The notes under the pieces: generated by a model
Told to the model about the DNA's origin: nothing
The model's database searches: none
What the model saw: only the letters and a program-made list of their open reading frames with translations
Translations under genes and position numbers: made by a program
Part shown: piece after piece, positions 1 to 7,815 of the stretch
Numbering within the stretch: the first letter of the stretch is position 1
How the letters are laid out: every line of letters starts with the position of its first letter
Origin: CAYOVG01 sp964407285
GTDB lineage: Bacteria > Desulfobacterota > Syntrophobacteria > Syntrophobacterales > Syntrophobacteraceae
Length of the DNA: 21,637 nt
Direction: 5' to 3'
NCBI GenBank assembly: GCA_964407285.1
Contig: CAYOVG010000078.1
Span: forward strand, 1-21,637

Positions 1-502
1 CGCACCCCGTGCTCGACCTGTAAGGGTCGTGGCCGCGCATCGGATCGGTCTCCCTGTAGCCCCAGAACCATTCACGGTTCTCGTAGCATTTGTCGCTGGT
101 CACGATGACGGCGGCCCTCACCGAGGGAGTTCTGCGCACTGCTTCCAAAACGAGAGCGGTACCCGTCACGTTGGTCTGATAGGTGAGCACAGGGTTTGCG
201 TAGGAGAGACGCACGAGGGGTTGGGCGGCCAGGTGGAAAACCACTTCCGGCTGATGCCGCGAGAATACGCCATACAGCGATGCCTCGTCGAGAATATCTC
301 CATGGAAATGGATAACCTTCTCCTCGATCCCGAGATTCTCGAAAAGATTCGGACTCGATGGAGGAGCCAGGGAGTATCCGATGACTTCGGCTCCGAGGTG
401 GAGCAGCCAAAGCGAGAGCCAGGAGCCTTTGAAACCCGTATGACCGGTGACCAGGACCCTTCTGCCCTCTAGTGTTGTCGGGAGTGTTGCGTGGTGATCC
501 AA
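1..502 (-). CDS. rfbG: CDP-glucose 4,6-dehydratase, N-terminal part (runs off window edge)
   Basis: Partial gene; the first 167 codons are present and the rest lies beyond position 1. The product is an extended SDR enzyme converting CDP-glucose to CDP-4-keto-6-deoxyglucose, the second step towards CDP-3,6-dideoxyhexoses. Seen: an NAD-binding VTGHTGFKGSW motif at about residues 18-28, the HLAAQPLVRLSYANP block, TSDKCYENREW, and WGYRETDPM, all hallmarks of RfbG. There is no ATG between the in-frame stop near 557 and the conserved N-terminus. I chose the TTG at 502 because AGAGG lies six bases upstream of it. The gene follows rfbF with a 58-base gap and is probably co-transcribed. Odd point: in the place of the SDR YxxxK motif the sequence reads DPYRSSTGC, so the usual catalytic lysine is a threonine (Tyr161, Thr165 from the TTG start). 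Family assignment is very secure; activity is less so. Confidence 0.9.
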   Translation of the reverse strand, partial: MDHHATLPTTLEGRRVLVTGHTGFKGSWLSLWLLHLGAEVIGYSLAPPSSPNLFENLGIEEKVIHFHGDILDEASLYGVFSRHQPEVVFHLAAQPLVRLSYANPVLTYQTNVTGTALVLEAVRRTPSVRAAVIVTSDKCYENREWFWGYRETDPMRGHDPYRSSTGC

Positions 503-560
503 TAGAGCCTCTGCTGATCTATGGGTTGTATGGAAAAACGGCTTTCCCGGTCCGGTTACG

Positions 561-1328
561 CTACCATGTCTTCCATGGAGGATTTTCGGATGCCCAGAGC
601 TCTTCCAGCTTATTCTTGTCTCTCAGTGTATCCATCGCCTGCCAGAACCCCGTGTGCCTGTATGCCTGAAGCATTCCCTCGCGCGCCAGTCGTTCCATCG
701 GCCCACGCTCCCAGGTGACGTCATCTCCCGATATGTAATCGATGACTCTTGGAGAAAGAACGAAGAAGCCGCCGTTGATCCATCCGCCGTCGCCCAGGGG
801 CTTCTCCTGGAACCTGGAAACGGTATTTCCTTCCATCTCGAGAGTGCCGAACCGGCCGGGCGGCTGAACCGCCGTTAATGTCGCAAGTCCGCCATGTCGT
901 CCATGGAAAGCGATGACGGTGGTAATATCCACATCCGAAACGCCGTCGCCGTAGGTGCAGCAGAAGGTCTCTTCATTCAGGTACGGTCTTATCCTCCTGA
1001 TACGCCCGCCGGTCATGGTGTTCAGTCCGGTGTCCACCAGGGTGACGCGCCATGGTTCGCAGTGCTGCTGGTGCACTTCCATCGAGTTGTTTCGCATATC
1101 GAAGGTTACGTCGGACATGTGCAGGTAGTAATTGGCGAAGTACTCCTTGATGAGATACCCCTTGTAGCCGAGGCAGATGATGAAGTCGTTTATGTTATGG
1201 GTCGAATAGTGCTTCATGATGTGCCATATGATCGGCTTCCCGCCGATTTCCAGCATAGGTTTCGGCTTCAAATGGGTCTCTTCGCTGATCCGCGTCCCCA
1301 ATCCTCCCGCCAGTATGACAGCTTTCAT
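561..1328 (-). CDS. rfbF: Glucose-1-phosphate cytidylyltransferase
   Basis: Cytoplasmic nucleotidyltransferase joining CTP and glucose-1-phosphate into CDP-glucose plus pyrophosphate, the entry step to CDP-dideoxy sugars. The 255 residues match the family's usual length of about 257. Seen: the N-terminal nucleotide-binding signature LAGGLGTRISEET followed by KPKPMLEIGGKPIIWHIM, then CLGYKGYLIKEYF, GLNTMTGGRIRRI, FCCTYGDGVSDVD and FQEKPLGDGGWINGGFFV, all typical of RfbF. The ATG at 1328 has AGGGAG seven bases upstream. It sits between the GtrB-like transferase (89-base gap) and rfbG (58-base gap). RfbF and RfbG are an obligate functional pair, so the operon makes a CDP-sugar. No truncation or missing core residue was seen. 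Confidence 0.96.
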   Translation of the reverse strand: MKAVILAGGLGTRISEETHLKPKPMLEIGGKPIIWHIMKHYSTHNINDFIICLGYKGYLIKEYFANYYLHMSDVTFDMRNNSMEVHQQHCEPWRVTLVDTGLNTMTGGRIRRIRPYLNEETFCCTYGDGVSDVDITTVIAFHGRHGGLATLTAVQPPGRFGTLEMEGNTVSRFQEKPLGDGGWINGGFFVLSPRVIDYISGDDVTWERGPMERLAREGMLQAYRHTGFWQAMDTLRDKNKLEELWASENPPWKTW

Positions 1329-1417
1329 CCTGTTGCTCCCTGATCGTCTATGGAAAAGGCCGTATTCCCGATCGCGAAATCAGAATTCCAGTTACCGGAA
1401 GATGCGGCGTTTTCCGG

Positions 1418-2434
1418 CTACGCTACGCCAATCTGTCGTGGAGGGACTGTCGAGCCGGCATCATTGGACGAAGATTGGCTGACCGTTTGTTCTATGATGA
1501 AGAGGGGACGGTTCTTGCCTTCGAGGAAAAGGCGTCCCAGGTATTCCCCTATGATGCCGAGCACGCACAGTTGCATGCTGCCGAGGAACAGTATGATGAC
1601 CGCCAGACTTGCCCATCCTTGAATGGTATGACCCAGCATATTCCCGATTACGATGTAGATGATCATCAGCAAAGACGCCAGCCCCGTGAACAGACCTGCA
1701 TAGGAGGCGATTCGAAGCGGTTTCATCGAAAAGCTGGTAATCGCATTCAGCGAAAAGGTGAGCATCTTGCGAAAGGGGTACTTCGACCGGCCGGCCGCTC
1801 TCTCCTCCCGGTTGTAGAACAGGGGCGCCTGCCTGAAGCCGATCCAGCTTATCATTCCGCGGATGAAGCGGTGATATTCGGGCATCCTGTTGAATACTTC
1901 CAGTACTCTGTCGTTTATGAGACGGAAATCGCCGGTGTCCCTCGGAATGTTCGTATCGGAGAGAATGTTGAGCAGCCTGTAGAAGAGGGCGGCGGTAAAA
2001 CGTTTGAACAGGGATTCTCCCTTTCGGGTCATTCTCTGGCCGTACACTACGTCGGCCCCGTCGTCCATCAGCTTCATCATTTCCGGGAGGAGTTCCGGAG
2101 GGTCCTGCAGGTCGGCGTCGATGATGAGAATTCGTTTGCCGCGGCATTGGACCAGTCCCGCCGAGAGGGCGAGTTGATGGCCGTGGTTGCGTGACAGGCG
2201 GAACCCCCGTATCGTGGGATCACGCAGGGCAAGTCCCTGGATAATGTTCCATGTGCCGTCTGTGGAGCCGTCGTCCACCAGGATGATTTCATGCGGCAGG
2301 TTCAGGCGTTCACATATACCCTTTACCCGCTCGAAGAACATTTCCAGGACTTCGCTCTCGTTGTAGCATGGCGCAACTATCGAGATAAATGGATTGGGCG
2401 TATTTCCGCTCATCCGCGGACTTTCTGTTTTCAT
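1418..2434 (-). CDS. GtrB/DPM1-like polyprenyl-phosphate glycosyltransferase (GT2)
   Basis: Inverting GT2 enzyme expected to move a hexose from a nucleotide sugar onto undecaprenyl phosphate at the cytoplasmic face of the inner membrane, as GtrB does in serotype conversion. Seen: SIVAPCYNESE near the N-terminus, ILVDDGSTDGT, the metal-binding segment DADLQDPPE, the AGRSKYPFRKM motif typical of GtrB/ArnC-type enzymes, then two C-terminal membrane helices (around SYAGLFTGLASLLMIIYIVI and ASLAVIILFLGSMQLCVLGI). I chose the ATG at 2434 (338 residues). A TTG at 2443 and an ATG at 2413 are alternatives, and none has a clear ribosome-binding site. It follows gtrA by 19 bases. The GtrA-GtrB pairing with an upstream GT-C-like protein resembles the three-gene glucosylation cassettes of O-antigen modification. 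The transferred sugar is not certain; glucose is the default guess. Confidence 0.88.
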   Translation of the reverse strand: MKTESPRMSGNTPNPFISIVAPCYNESEVLEMFFERVKGICERLNLPHEIILVDDGSTDGTWNIIQGLALRDPTIRGFRLSRNHGHQLALSAGLVQCRGKRILIIDADLQDPPELLPEMMKLMDDGADVVYGQRMTRKGESLFKRFTAALFYRLLNILSDTNIPRDTGDFRLINDRVLEVFNRMPEYHRFIRGMISWIGFRQAPLFYNREERAAGRSKYPFRKMLTFSLNAITSFSMKPLRIASYAGLFTGLASLLMIIYIVIGNMLGHTIQGWASLAVIILFLGSMQLCVLGIIGEYLGRLFLEGKNRPLFIIEQTVSQSSSNDAGSTVPPRQIGVA

Positions 2435-2453
2435 AAGTCTCAAGGTCTCTAAG

Positions 2454-2909
2454 CTATGCTTCTACCGCGGGCCGCTTGAAAACCAGTTTATCGTATAAGA
2501 AGAAGCTGAAGCAGGCAACGACGCCTATGCCCACTACTGTATTGAGAATGTAGCTGATGCCCGTCAAATCCAATACAGCGAACAAGGCGATCCGGAGCAC
2601 CACACCCGTCATGACCGCTACATTGAAAGACGCAAACTGGCCCACGAGCGCCATTCCCGCCTTCCTGGGCGCATCTTGCCAGGTCCATTGCCGGCACATG
2701 ATAAAATTCGCCACGACGCTTATTTCAATCGAAAGCGCGTTGGCTATGTTTTTCAACAGGTACGTGTTGAACCCGAGTACTTCGATGAAAAACACCATGG
2801 ACCCAAGGTTGACCATGGCGGCGATGGAACCGGTAAGGATAAAATTCCTGACTCTGATGCAAGTCTCGCTTCTCCAGTCGGGGATCATTTCACGTATGGA
2901 TTTTCTCAT
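2454..2909 (-). CDS. GtrA family membrane protein
   Basis: Small four-helix inner-membrane protein of 151 residues, normal for GtrA. GtrA proteins are thought to help flip an undecaprenyl-phosphate-linked sugar to the periplasmic side for a membrane transferase. Seen: RVRNFILTGSIAAMVNLGSMVFF as the first helix, NIANALSIEISVVANFIMCRQWTW as the second, with the conserved NF..R.WTW pattern, then two further helices ending FFLYDKLVF. The open reading frame extends far upstream to 3716, but that part overlaps the preceding membrane-protein gene in another frame and does not look like protein. I therefore place the start at the ATG at 2909, in the gap after the GT-C-like gene, with GGAA about nine bases upstream. 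It lies immediately before the GtrB-like gene, its usual partner. Confidence 0.88.
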   Translation of the reverse strand: MRKSIREMIPDWRSETCIRVRNFILTGSIAAMVNLGSMVFFIEVLGFNTYLLKNIANALSIEISVVANFIMCRQWTWQDAPRKAGMALVGQFASFNVAVMTGVVLRIALFAVLDLTGISYILNTVVGIGVVACFSFFLYDKLVFKRPAVEA

Positions 2910-2962
2910 ATTCGCACGTTCCGCGGTGATGGGGTGTTTGTTGAGAGTGGCTGAGGCTCCGA

Positions 2963-4249
2963 TCAATTCAGCTCGTGTATGAAGACGATTCCCAGTTGTT
3001 CGGCGCGAATCAGCTTGTCGGCAAGGGACCCGGGGCAGCTCATGAAACAGTTTCCATCGCCTCTGCCTCTTATGTAGTAGTCGCCGAGACACTGCCGGGT
3101 GGCCAGTTTCTTCTCGAGTTCTTTCGAATAGACGCTCTTCCAGCCGAAGTCGTTGTAGAAAGGGACGATGATCGCCAGGAGCGCCAGGGCGCACGCGATT
3201 TTCGATAGAAGCCGCGGTAATTCCCGTGACGCGGAGACGATGAGAATCCACATAAGAGGAATCAACAGCATGGAAATTTCGGTATAACGCGACGTCTTTG
3301 CCTGTGCAGGGCCGAATGCCGCCCTGGCCGTGGAAATCGACGCCAGAGAGCCGAGGATTCCCAGGATTATGACAAAAAGGGCGATGTAATTCGATCTTTG
3401 GGATTCGGAAAGCCCTCTTGCTTTGACGATTTGCCGGATGGAGAGACCAATGGTCGCCGAGAGCGCGAGGGTCCCGGGGATGTTGCTCAGGCTTTCGTAG
3501 CCGAATCCCGTCGAGATTGCGTTCAGGAAATGATCCCAAAACAAAGTGTGCTGCCAGGGCATGATCAGGGCGGGATGAGCCGGATTCGTGTGAAAACCGA
3601 TAAACCAGACGCCGATTGCAACCCCGGTTGCGGCTGCGTGAATAATATATCGAGACCGCATGGATCGTCTCGAACGGGCGAGCACGATCAGGAAGCCGAT
3701 GTAGACGATCGCGCAAATCACGCCTGCGCTGAACGAGTAGGCGCCGATCACGGCGAATGCGGGGCCGGCGTTATTCCAGCGGTCGTATCTCAGTGCCGTC
3801 ATGACCGCCGGAAAGAAGCAGATGAGAAAAAAATGGAACTGGCTTTGGAAAGGATGGTAGTGATTGCCCCACGGCAGCGCGGAAGCCGCCAAGATCAGGA
3901 CGAAGCCCAGGGAAACGTTGTATTTTTCCTCGAGCGTTCTTACAAGCAGGAAAGCGAAACCGGCGTATATGATGAAATTGATCATCACGTTGGTGTTCAG
4001 GTTCCATCCGCCGAAACGATAAAGCAGCCATGTTTGGAGCTTCGTCAAGACTATGCGATGCTCGTTGTTCAGTTCGAAAAGCCAGGGAATGCTGAGCGTT
4101 TTCGACAGAGCGTCGTTTTCCAGGAAACCCCACTCATCGAACATGGGGATGTTCAGGGAGTACGACATCAGAACAATAAGGTGCAGCAGAAAGAGGACCA
4201 ATCCGATACCATGGAGGTATGCGTTGATCGGCTTCAGAATGTCTTCCAT
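2963..4249 (-). CDS. Polytopic GT-C-like membrane protein, paralogue 1
   Basis: I do not recognise a named family. The 428-residue product is strongly hydrophobic with around ten predicted membrane segments and a hydrophilic cysteine-bearing tail (RQCLGDYY, DGNCFMSC). After the first helix comes NIPMFDEW; an acidic motif in the first periplasmic loop is typical of GT-C transferases that use lipid-linked sugars, so a GT-C role is inferred. Other conserved stretches are NEHRIVLTKLQTWLLYR and GGWNLNTNVMINF. It is a close paralogue of the gene at 5748-7031, and the two align end to end. The frame is open to a GTG at 4297, but the ATG at 4249 (GGGAAA about nine bases upstream) gives a length matching the paralogue (428 and 427 residues). 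It lies just after the DUF2142 gene and before gtrA-gtrB, which fits a transferase served by that pair. Confidence 0.8.
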   Translation of the reverse strand: MEDILKPINAYLHGIGLVLFLLHLIVLMSYSLNIPMFDEWGFLENDALSKTLSIPWLFELNNEHRIVLTKLQTWLLYRFGGWNLNTNVMINFIIYAGFAFLLVRTLEEKYNVSLGFVLILAASALPWGNHYHPFQSQFHFFLICFFPAVMTALRYDRWNNAGPAFAVIGAYSFSAGVICAIVYIGFLIVLARSRRSMRSRYIIHAAATGVAIGVWFIGFHTNPAHPALIMPWQHTLFWDHFLNAISTGFGYESLSNIPGTLALSATIGLSIRQIVKARGLSESQRSNYIALFVIILGILGSLASISTARAAFGPAQAKTSRYTEISMLLIPLMWILIVSASRELPRLLSKIACALALLAIIVPFYNDFGWKSVYSKELEKKLATRQCLGDYYIRGRGDGNCFMSCPGSLADKLIRAEQLGIVFIHELN

Positions 4250-4300
4250 TGGATGGATTTCCCGACGACCGTTCGACTGAAGGAGCGCGGCGCCCACCCG

Positions 4301-5689
4301 TTACGGCTGGTAATGGAGTACCGAAGCCGGTAGGTGCTTTGGAGCGGTGAACGGGAGCGCCCGCCAGGCAAGGGACCAGTCTCCTCCGTAGTAACGATCG
4401 ACTGTCTTGACAAAAAAGGCGCAGTTGAACACCAGAAGGCAGCAAATCAACAAGTAGCGAAGCGACCTGTAATTATGGGAAACAACGATGGCGAAACCCA
4501 ACGACACCGGCAGAAAATATCTGCCCTGGAGAACGTAACCGAACCTTGGCAGCAGATAGTACTCCAGTGCAAACATGCCGCCGGAAAAAACCAGTGCAAA
4601 CACGAACGAATACCAGGTGATATTTTTAGAAAACCAGGCGTGGCCGCTCACTATGCAGCCCGCCAGGTTGAGAAGGAACAAAGCATTCAAAACATGGTAA
4701 AAGGGTTTCGGCAACTCGTAGTCCAGCCAGCCCAGAATACCCCAGTACGAAGCCACGATCCATGATCCGCGATCGCCGATAACACTTTCGCTGAAGTAGT
4801 GTGAAAGCGTTGTCGTAATCGGTTGTATACCCTCGTGGATATAGGCCACGGGATTACTCCAGTAGTAATAAAGCCCCTGTACGACGATCAGGCTGACGCC
4901 GCATACGATACCGGCGGCCCTTACGGGAGATTGCGCCGAAGGCGCGAAGCACAGTATTGCGGTCGTGACCGCAATGGTCGGAAACAACAGAAGGCAGGAC
5001 GGCTTTATGAAACATGCCGCGCAGAGCAGCAGAATGCAGAAGACGGTACGCTTCGGGGCCCTATGAAAAAACAACTCGTAAGTACAGATCATGAGAAAGA
5101 AACAGACCGGGCACACCATTGCATCCGGGTTGATGCTGGATGAGATATATGCGAGCATGGGATTGAGCATGATGACAAGGAAAATGGAATCGTGCATTTC
5201 CGTTGCCCGGCATAAGTACCCGTACGCAAGGGCCCACAGGGCAGCCACAAGAAAACAGGACGCAATTCTGTATGCAAAGAAACTGTCGTAGGGCGAAAGC
5301 TCGAACACTTCGGTTGCGGACTGCCCGAGCAGAAATACCGGTCCGTAGTACAGAGGAGGATAGTTGAATACATGGGAAAGGGCGGGTACTGTACCTCCCG
5401 AGTCGGGCCATGAAATACTTTTCGTATGAAAAATGAATTCGTCGCTGAATTTGACATGATCGCGAAATGGAATGTGATGGAATATCCGTTCTTTCGCCAG
5501 CGGATTGTAGAAGCCGGAATTTATGGCCAGCATGGGGTCTTGCGATATGAATGGCGCGGAACCCATTGAGTAGGTCTTCAGCGCGTGCACGGCTTCATCC
5601 GGTGACTGAAACGGAGGCCTTATAAGAGCCCATATGGAAAAGTAAATAAAAAGCACTGGAAAAACGATAGTAAGGGATCTCTTCTGCAT
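4301..5689 (-). CDS. DUF2142-like polytopic membrane protein, probable GT-C glycosyltransferase
   Basis: Inner-membrane protein of 462 residues with roughly ten to eleven hydrophobic segments. Seen: after an N-terminal helix comes PPFQSPDEAVHALKTYSMG, the signature of DUF2142 proteins (PPFQ.PDE..H), and later NYPPLYYGPVFLLGQ, another recurring block of that family. DUF2142 members are found in surface-polysaccharide clusters, and the PDE acidic motif in the first outer loop suggests GT-C-fold glycosyltransferases, though the reaction is not established. The ATG at 5689 is the first start in frame; upstream there is only a weak purine stretch (CGAAAAG). The stop is four bases from the frame opening of the next gene, indicating co-transcription. 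It sits between the two paralogous GT-C-like genes. The role in glycan assembly is inferred from context. Confidence 0.8.
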   Translation of the reverse strand: MQKRSLTIVFPVLFIYFSIWALIRPPFQSPDEAVHALKTYSMGSAPFISQDPMLAINSGFYNPLAKERIFHHIPFRDHVKFSDEFIFHTKSISWPDSGGTVPALSHVFNYPPLYYGPVFLLGQSATEVFELSPYDSFFAYRIASCFLVAALWALAYGYLCRATEMHDSIFLVIMLNPMLAYISSSINPDAMVCPVCFFLMICTYELFFHRAPKRTVFCILLLCAACFIKPSCLLLFPTIAVTTAILCFAPSAQSPVRAAGIVCGVSLIVVQGLYYYWSNPVAYIHEGIQPITTTLSHYFSESVIGDRGSWIVASYWGILGWLDYELPKPFYHVLNALFLLNLAGCIVSGHAWFSKNITWYSFVFALVFSGGMFALEYYLLPRFGYVLQGRYFLPVSLGFAIVVSHNYRSLRYLLICCLLVFNCAFFVKTVDRYYGGDWSLAWRALPFTAPKHLPASVLHYQP

Positions 5690-5747
5690 CTTTTCGCGGT
5701 GTAAGGAAGAAAGCGAGGATAATAGGCATCAGGGAACCGCAACCGGT

Positions 5748-7031
5748 TCATTTCAATTCCCGATAGAAGAGAACCTTCAGCTTCTTTGCACGGTCCAGTT
5801 CATCCTTGAGGCAGACAAAATACGTCATCGGGCAACTGCCGTCGGACCTGCCTTTGTAATAGTCGCCCACGCAACGCTGCGCGGCGAGCTTCTTCTCGAA
5901 TTCCCTCGTATACACTCTCTTCCATTTGAACTCATCGTGAAACGGGATGACAAGGACAAGAACCACTCCCGCAATCAGGAACTTTCCGGCATGATGCGGG
6001 ACCTTCCGGGATGCGGCCGTAAAGAGAATCCATAGGAACGGGATCAGGAAACCGGAGATCTCCGTATAATGGGACGCCTTCGCCTGAACCGCTCCAAACG
6101 CCGCCCTGGCCATGGATATGGAGGCGATGGACCCCAGTATGGCGGCTATGATCGTGATCACGCCGATGTAATCCGCCCTTTGATCTTCAGTTAGTTCGCC
6201 CAGCGTGAAAACACGCCAGAGGCAAAGTCCCGCGGCCGTAAGGAGCAGAACTGCTCCCGGAATCATGCTTAAGCCCTGATAACCGAATCCGGCCGAGAGC
6301 GTGTTCAGATAGTGATGCCAGAATGCCGGATGCCATGGCATGGCAAATGGCGGATGACCTGCCGACCTGTGAAAGCCGATGAACCACAAGCCTATGAATA
6401 TCCCGACCAGCAGAGCTTGCATGAGATAGCTGCTGCGCATGCTGGGCCTGAGGTATGCCAGGGTGAGGTACAGCCCGACGCACGCGGCGGCGCAAATGAT
6501 GCCGGAACTGAAAGAGTACGCCGCGGCTATGGCGAATAAGGCGCTCAACCGATGCAGGCGGTCGGATCTTATCGCCGTCATGACTGCTGAAAAGAAAAAG
6601 ATGAGCAAGTAGTGGAATTGGCTCTGGAAGGGATTGTAGTGGTTGTACCAGGGAAGAGTAGAACTCATGAGCACAAGGACAAAGCCCATGGGGACGGCAA
6701 ATCGGTCCTGGAGCGTCTTTACCACGAACAGCGAGAAAACCGCATACATGAAGAAATTGATCATCACGTTTGCGTTCAGGTTCCATCCGCCCGCGCGATA
6801 GAGAAGCCAGGTTTGAAGTTTGGTCCAGACGATCCGGTGTTCGTTGTGAAACTCGAAAAGCCAGCTCGTATTGAGAGCCTTCGCCAGGGAATTCTCGCCC
6901 AGTAAAGCCCACTCATCCCACATCGGGATATTGACGGAATAGGACATGAGGATTGTAAGGTGTAGGGCAAGAAAAAGGCCGCCAAGCGCCATGAAAGCAT
7001 GGTTGGCCCACCCGACGTCAATGCTTTTCAC
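5748..7031 (-). CDS. Polytopic GT-C-like membrane protein, paralogue 2
   Basis: A 427-residue multi-helix membrane protein, paralogous along its whole length to the product of 2963-4249. Shared blocks are LMSYS.NIPM.DEW, NEHRIV.TKLQTWLLYR.GGWNLN.NVMINF, NPFQSQFH (HPFQSQFH in the other), ARAAFG..QAK and a C-terminal C.GDYY segment. The acidic DEW after the first helix suggests a GT-C transferase using a polyprenyl-phosphate sugar; the specific function is unknown. The frame is open to 7139, but the extra N-terminal residues are not membrane-like and overlap the preceding GT2 gene deeply. The GTG at 7031 has a strong GGAGGAG six to seven bases upstream and aligns with the start of the paralogue, so I use it. 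It overlaps the preceding gene by 14 bases, implying translational coupling. Confidence 0.82.
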   Translation of the reverse strand: MKSIDVGWANHAFMALGGLFLALHLTILMSYSVNIPMWDEWALLGENSLAKALNTSWLFEFHNEHRIVWTKLQTWLLYRAGGWNLNANVMINFFMYAVFSLFVVKTLQDRFAVPMGFVLVLMSSTLPWYNHYNPFQSQFHYLLIFFFSAVMTAIRSDRLHRLSALFAIAAAYSFSSGIICAAACVGLYLTLAYLRPSMRSSYLMQALLVGIFIGLWFIGFHRSAGHPPFAMPWHPAFWHHYLNTLSAGFGYQGLSMIPGAVLLLTAAGLCLWRVFTLGELTEDQRADYIGVITIIAAILGSIASISMARAAFGAVQAKASHYTEISGFLIPFLWILFTAASRKVPHHAGKFLIAGVVLVLVIPFHDEFKWKRVYTREFEKKLAAQRCVGDYYKGRSDGSCPMTYFVCLKDELDRAKKLKVLFYRELK

Positions 7032-7815
7032 CGGCCAACTCCTCCACTGGGGCCTGACCGGATTTGGCCTCCGAAGCCATACTGCACCGATGGTAGTCCC
7101 GACAGGAGAGCCACTTCTCGATGAGGCAATAGAGGACAATGAAAAGGTAACGTGATCCCATCTCCTTGATCTTCAGCTTGGATACGCCCACGTCCCGATT
7201 TCGCCATGAATTCGGAATGACGGCATACGAATAGCCCCGGACGATCGCCTTCAACGGCAACTCTATGGTCAGGTTGTAATGGTGGGAGAGTATCGGCTTA
7301 CATCCTTCAATCACTTCTCGCCTGAACAGCTTGAAAGCATTGGTGACGTCGTCGTAGCGGATCTGCATTACCATTTGGATGAAATGATTGCCGAGGCGAT
7401 TGAATATTCGCTTCACCCATGGATAGTCGTAGACCTTCCCGCCCTTGCTCCAGCGCGTGCCGAATACGCAATCGTATCCCTCATGCAATCGATAGTAGAA
7501 TTTGGCGAGATCGTCCGGACTATCGGAGTTGTCGGCCATGTAGACGGCTACGGCATCGCCCTGAAAACACTCGAGCCCCTTTCGGACCGCGAAGCCATAG
7601 CCGTTGGGCGGCGAGTTGTTCACATACCGGACGTTCGGATTCTCGGCTGCCAGTTCCTGGAGAATCTGCTCGGTGGAATCGGTCGAGTTGTCGTTTACGA
7701 TGAGCACTTCATAAGGAATGTCCTCGCGGGACAGGGTTGTCGTGAGCGACTCCACGGTGGACCTTATGCAGCCTTCTTCGTTATGGGCGGGTATCACAAC
7801 CGACAGTCTCATCAT
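7018..7815 (-). CDS. GT2 family glycosyltransferase (DPM1-like catalytic domain, no membrane tail)
   Basis: Cytoplasmic GT-A fold enzyme of 265 residues. Seen: LSVVIPAHNEEGCI at the N-terminus, VLIVNDNSTDSTEQIL, a metal-site segment reading YMADNSDSPDD, FGTRWSKGGKV, and TNAFKLFRREVI followed by NLTIELPLKAIVRGYSYAVIPNSWRNR. Ordinary DPM1-type enzymes have DADLSDPPE-like sequence at the metal site, so here the first aspartate of DxD is methionine. From memory this is a trait of the subfamily that travels beside the epimerase type encoded just upstream. The ATG at 7815 overlaps the upstream stop as ATGA, with AGAGGG nine bases before. It may transfer a sugar to polyprenyl phosphate or to a glycan; donor and acceptor are unknown. 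Confidence 0.88.
   Translation of the reverse strand: MMRLSVVIPAHNEEGCIRSTVESLTTTLSREDIPYEVLIVNDNSTDSTEQILQELAAENPNVRYVNNSPPNGYGFAVRKGLECFQGDAVAVYMADNSDSPDDLAKFYYRLHEGYDCVFGTRWSKGGKVYDYPWVKRIFNRLGNHFIQMVMQIRYDDVTNAFKLFRREVIEGCKPILSHHYNLTIELPLKAIVRGYSYAVIPNSWRNRDVGVSKLKIKEMGSRYLFIVLYCLIEKWLSCRDYHRCSMASEAKSGQAPVEELAGEKH

Noticed and set aside
29..472. 147-residue plus-strand frame over the rfbG region
   Set aside because: It is the antisense shadow of rfbG, whose motifs are unmistakable on the minus strand.
2910..3716. N-terminal extension of the GtrA frame to 420 residues
   Set aside because: The extra part is arginine/histidine-rich nonsense lying over the GT-C-like gene in another frame; GtrA proteins are about 130-150 residues.
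7032..7139. Upstream start for the second GT-C-like protein
   Set aside because: It would overlap the GT2 gene by over 100 bases, has no paralogue counterpart, and the GTG at 7031 has a strong ribosome-binding site.
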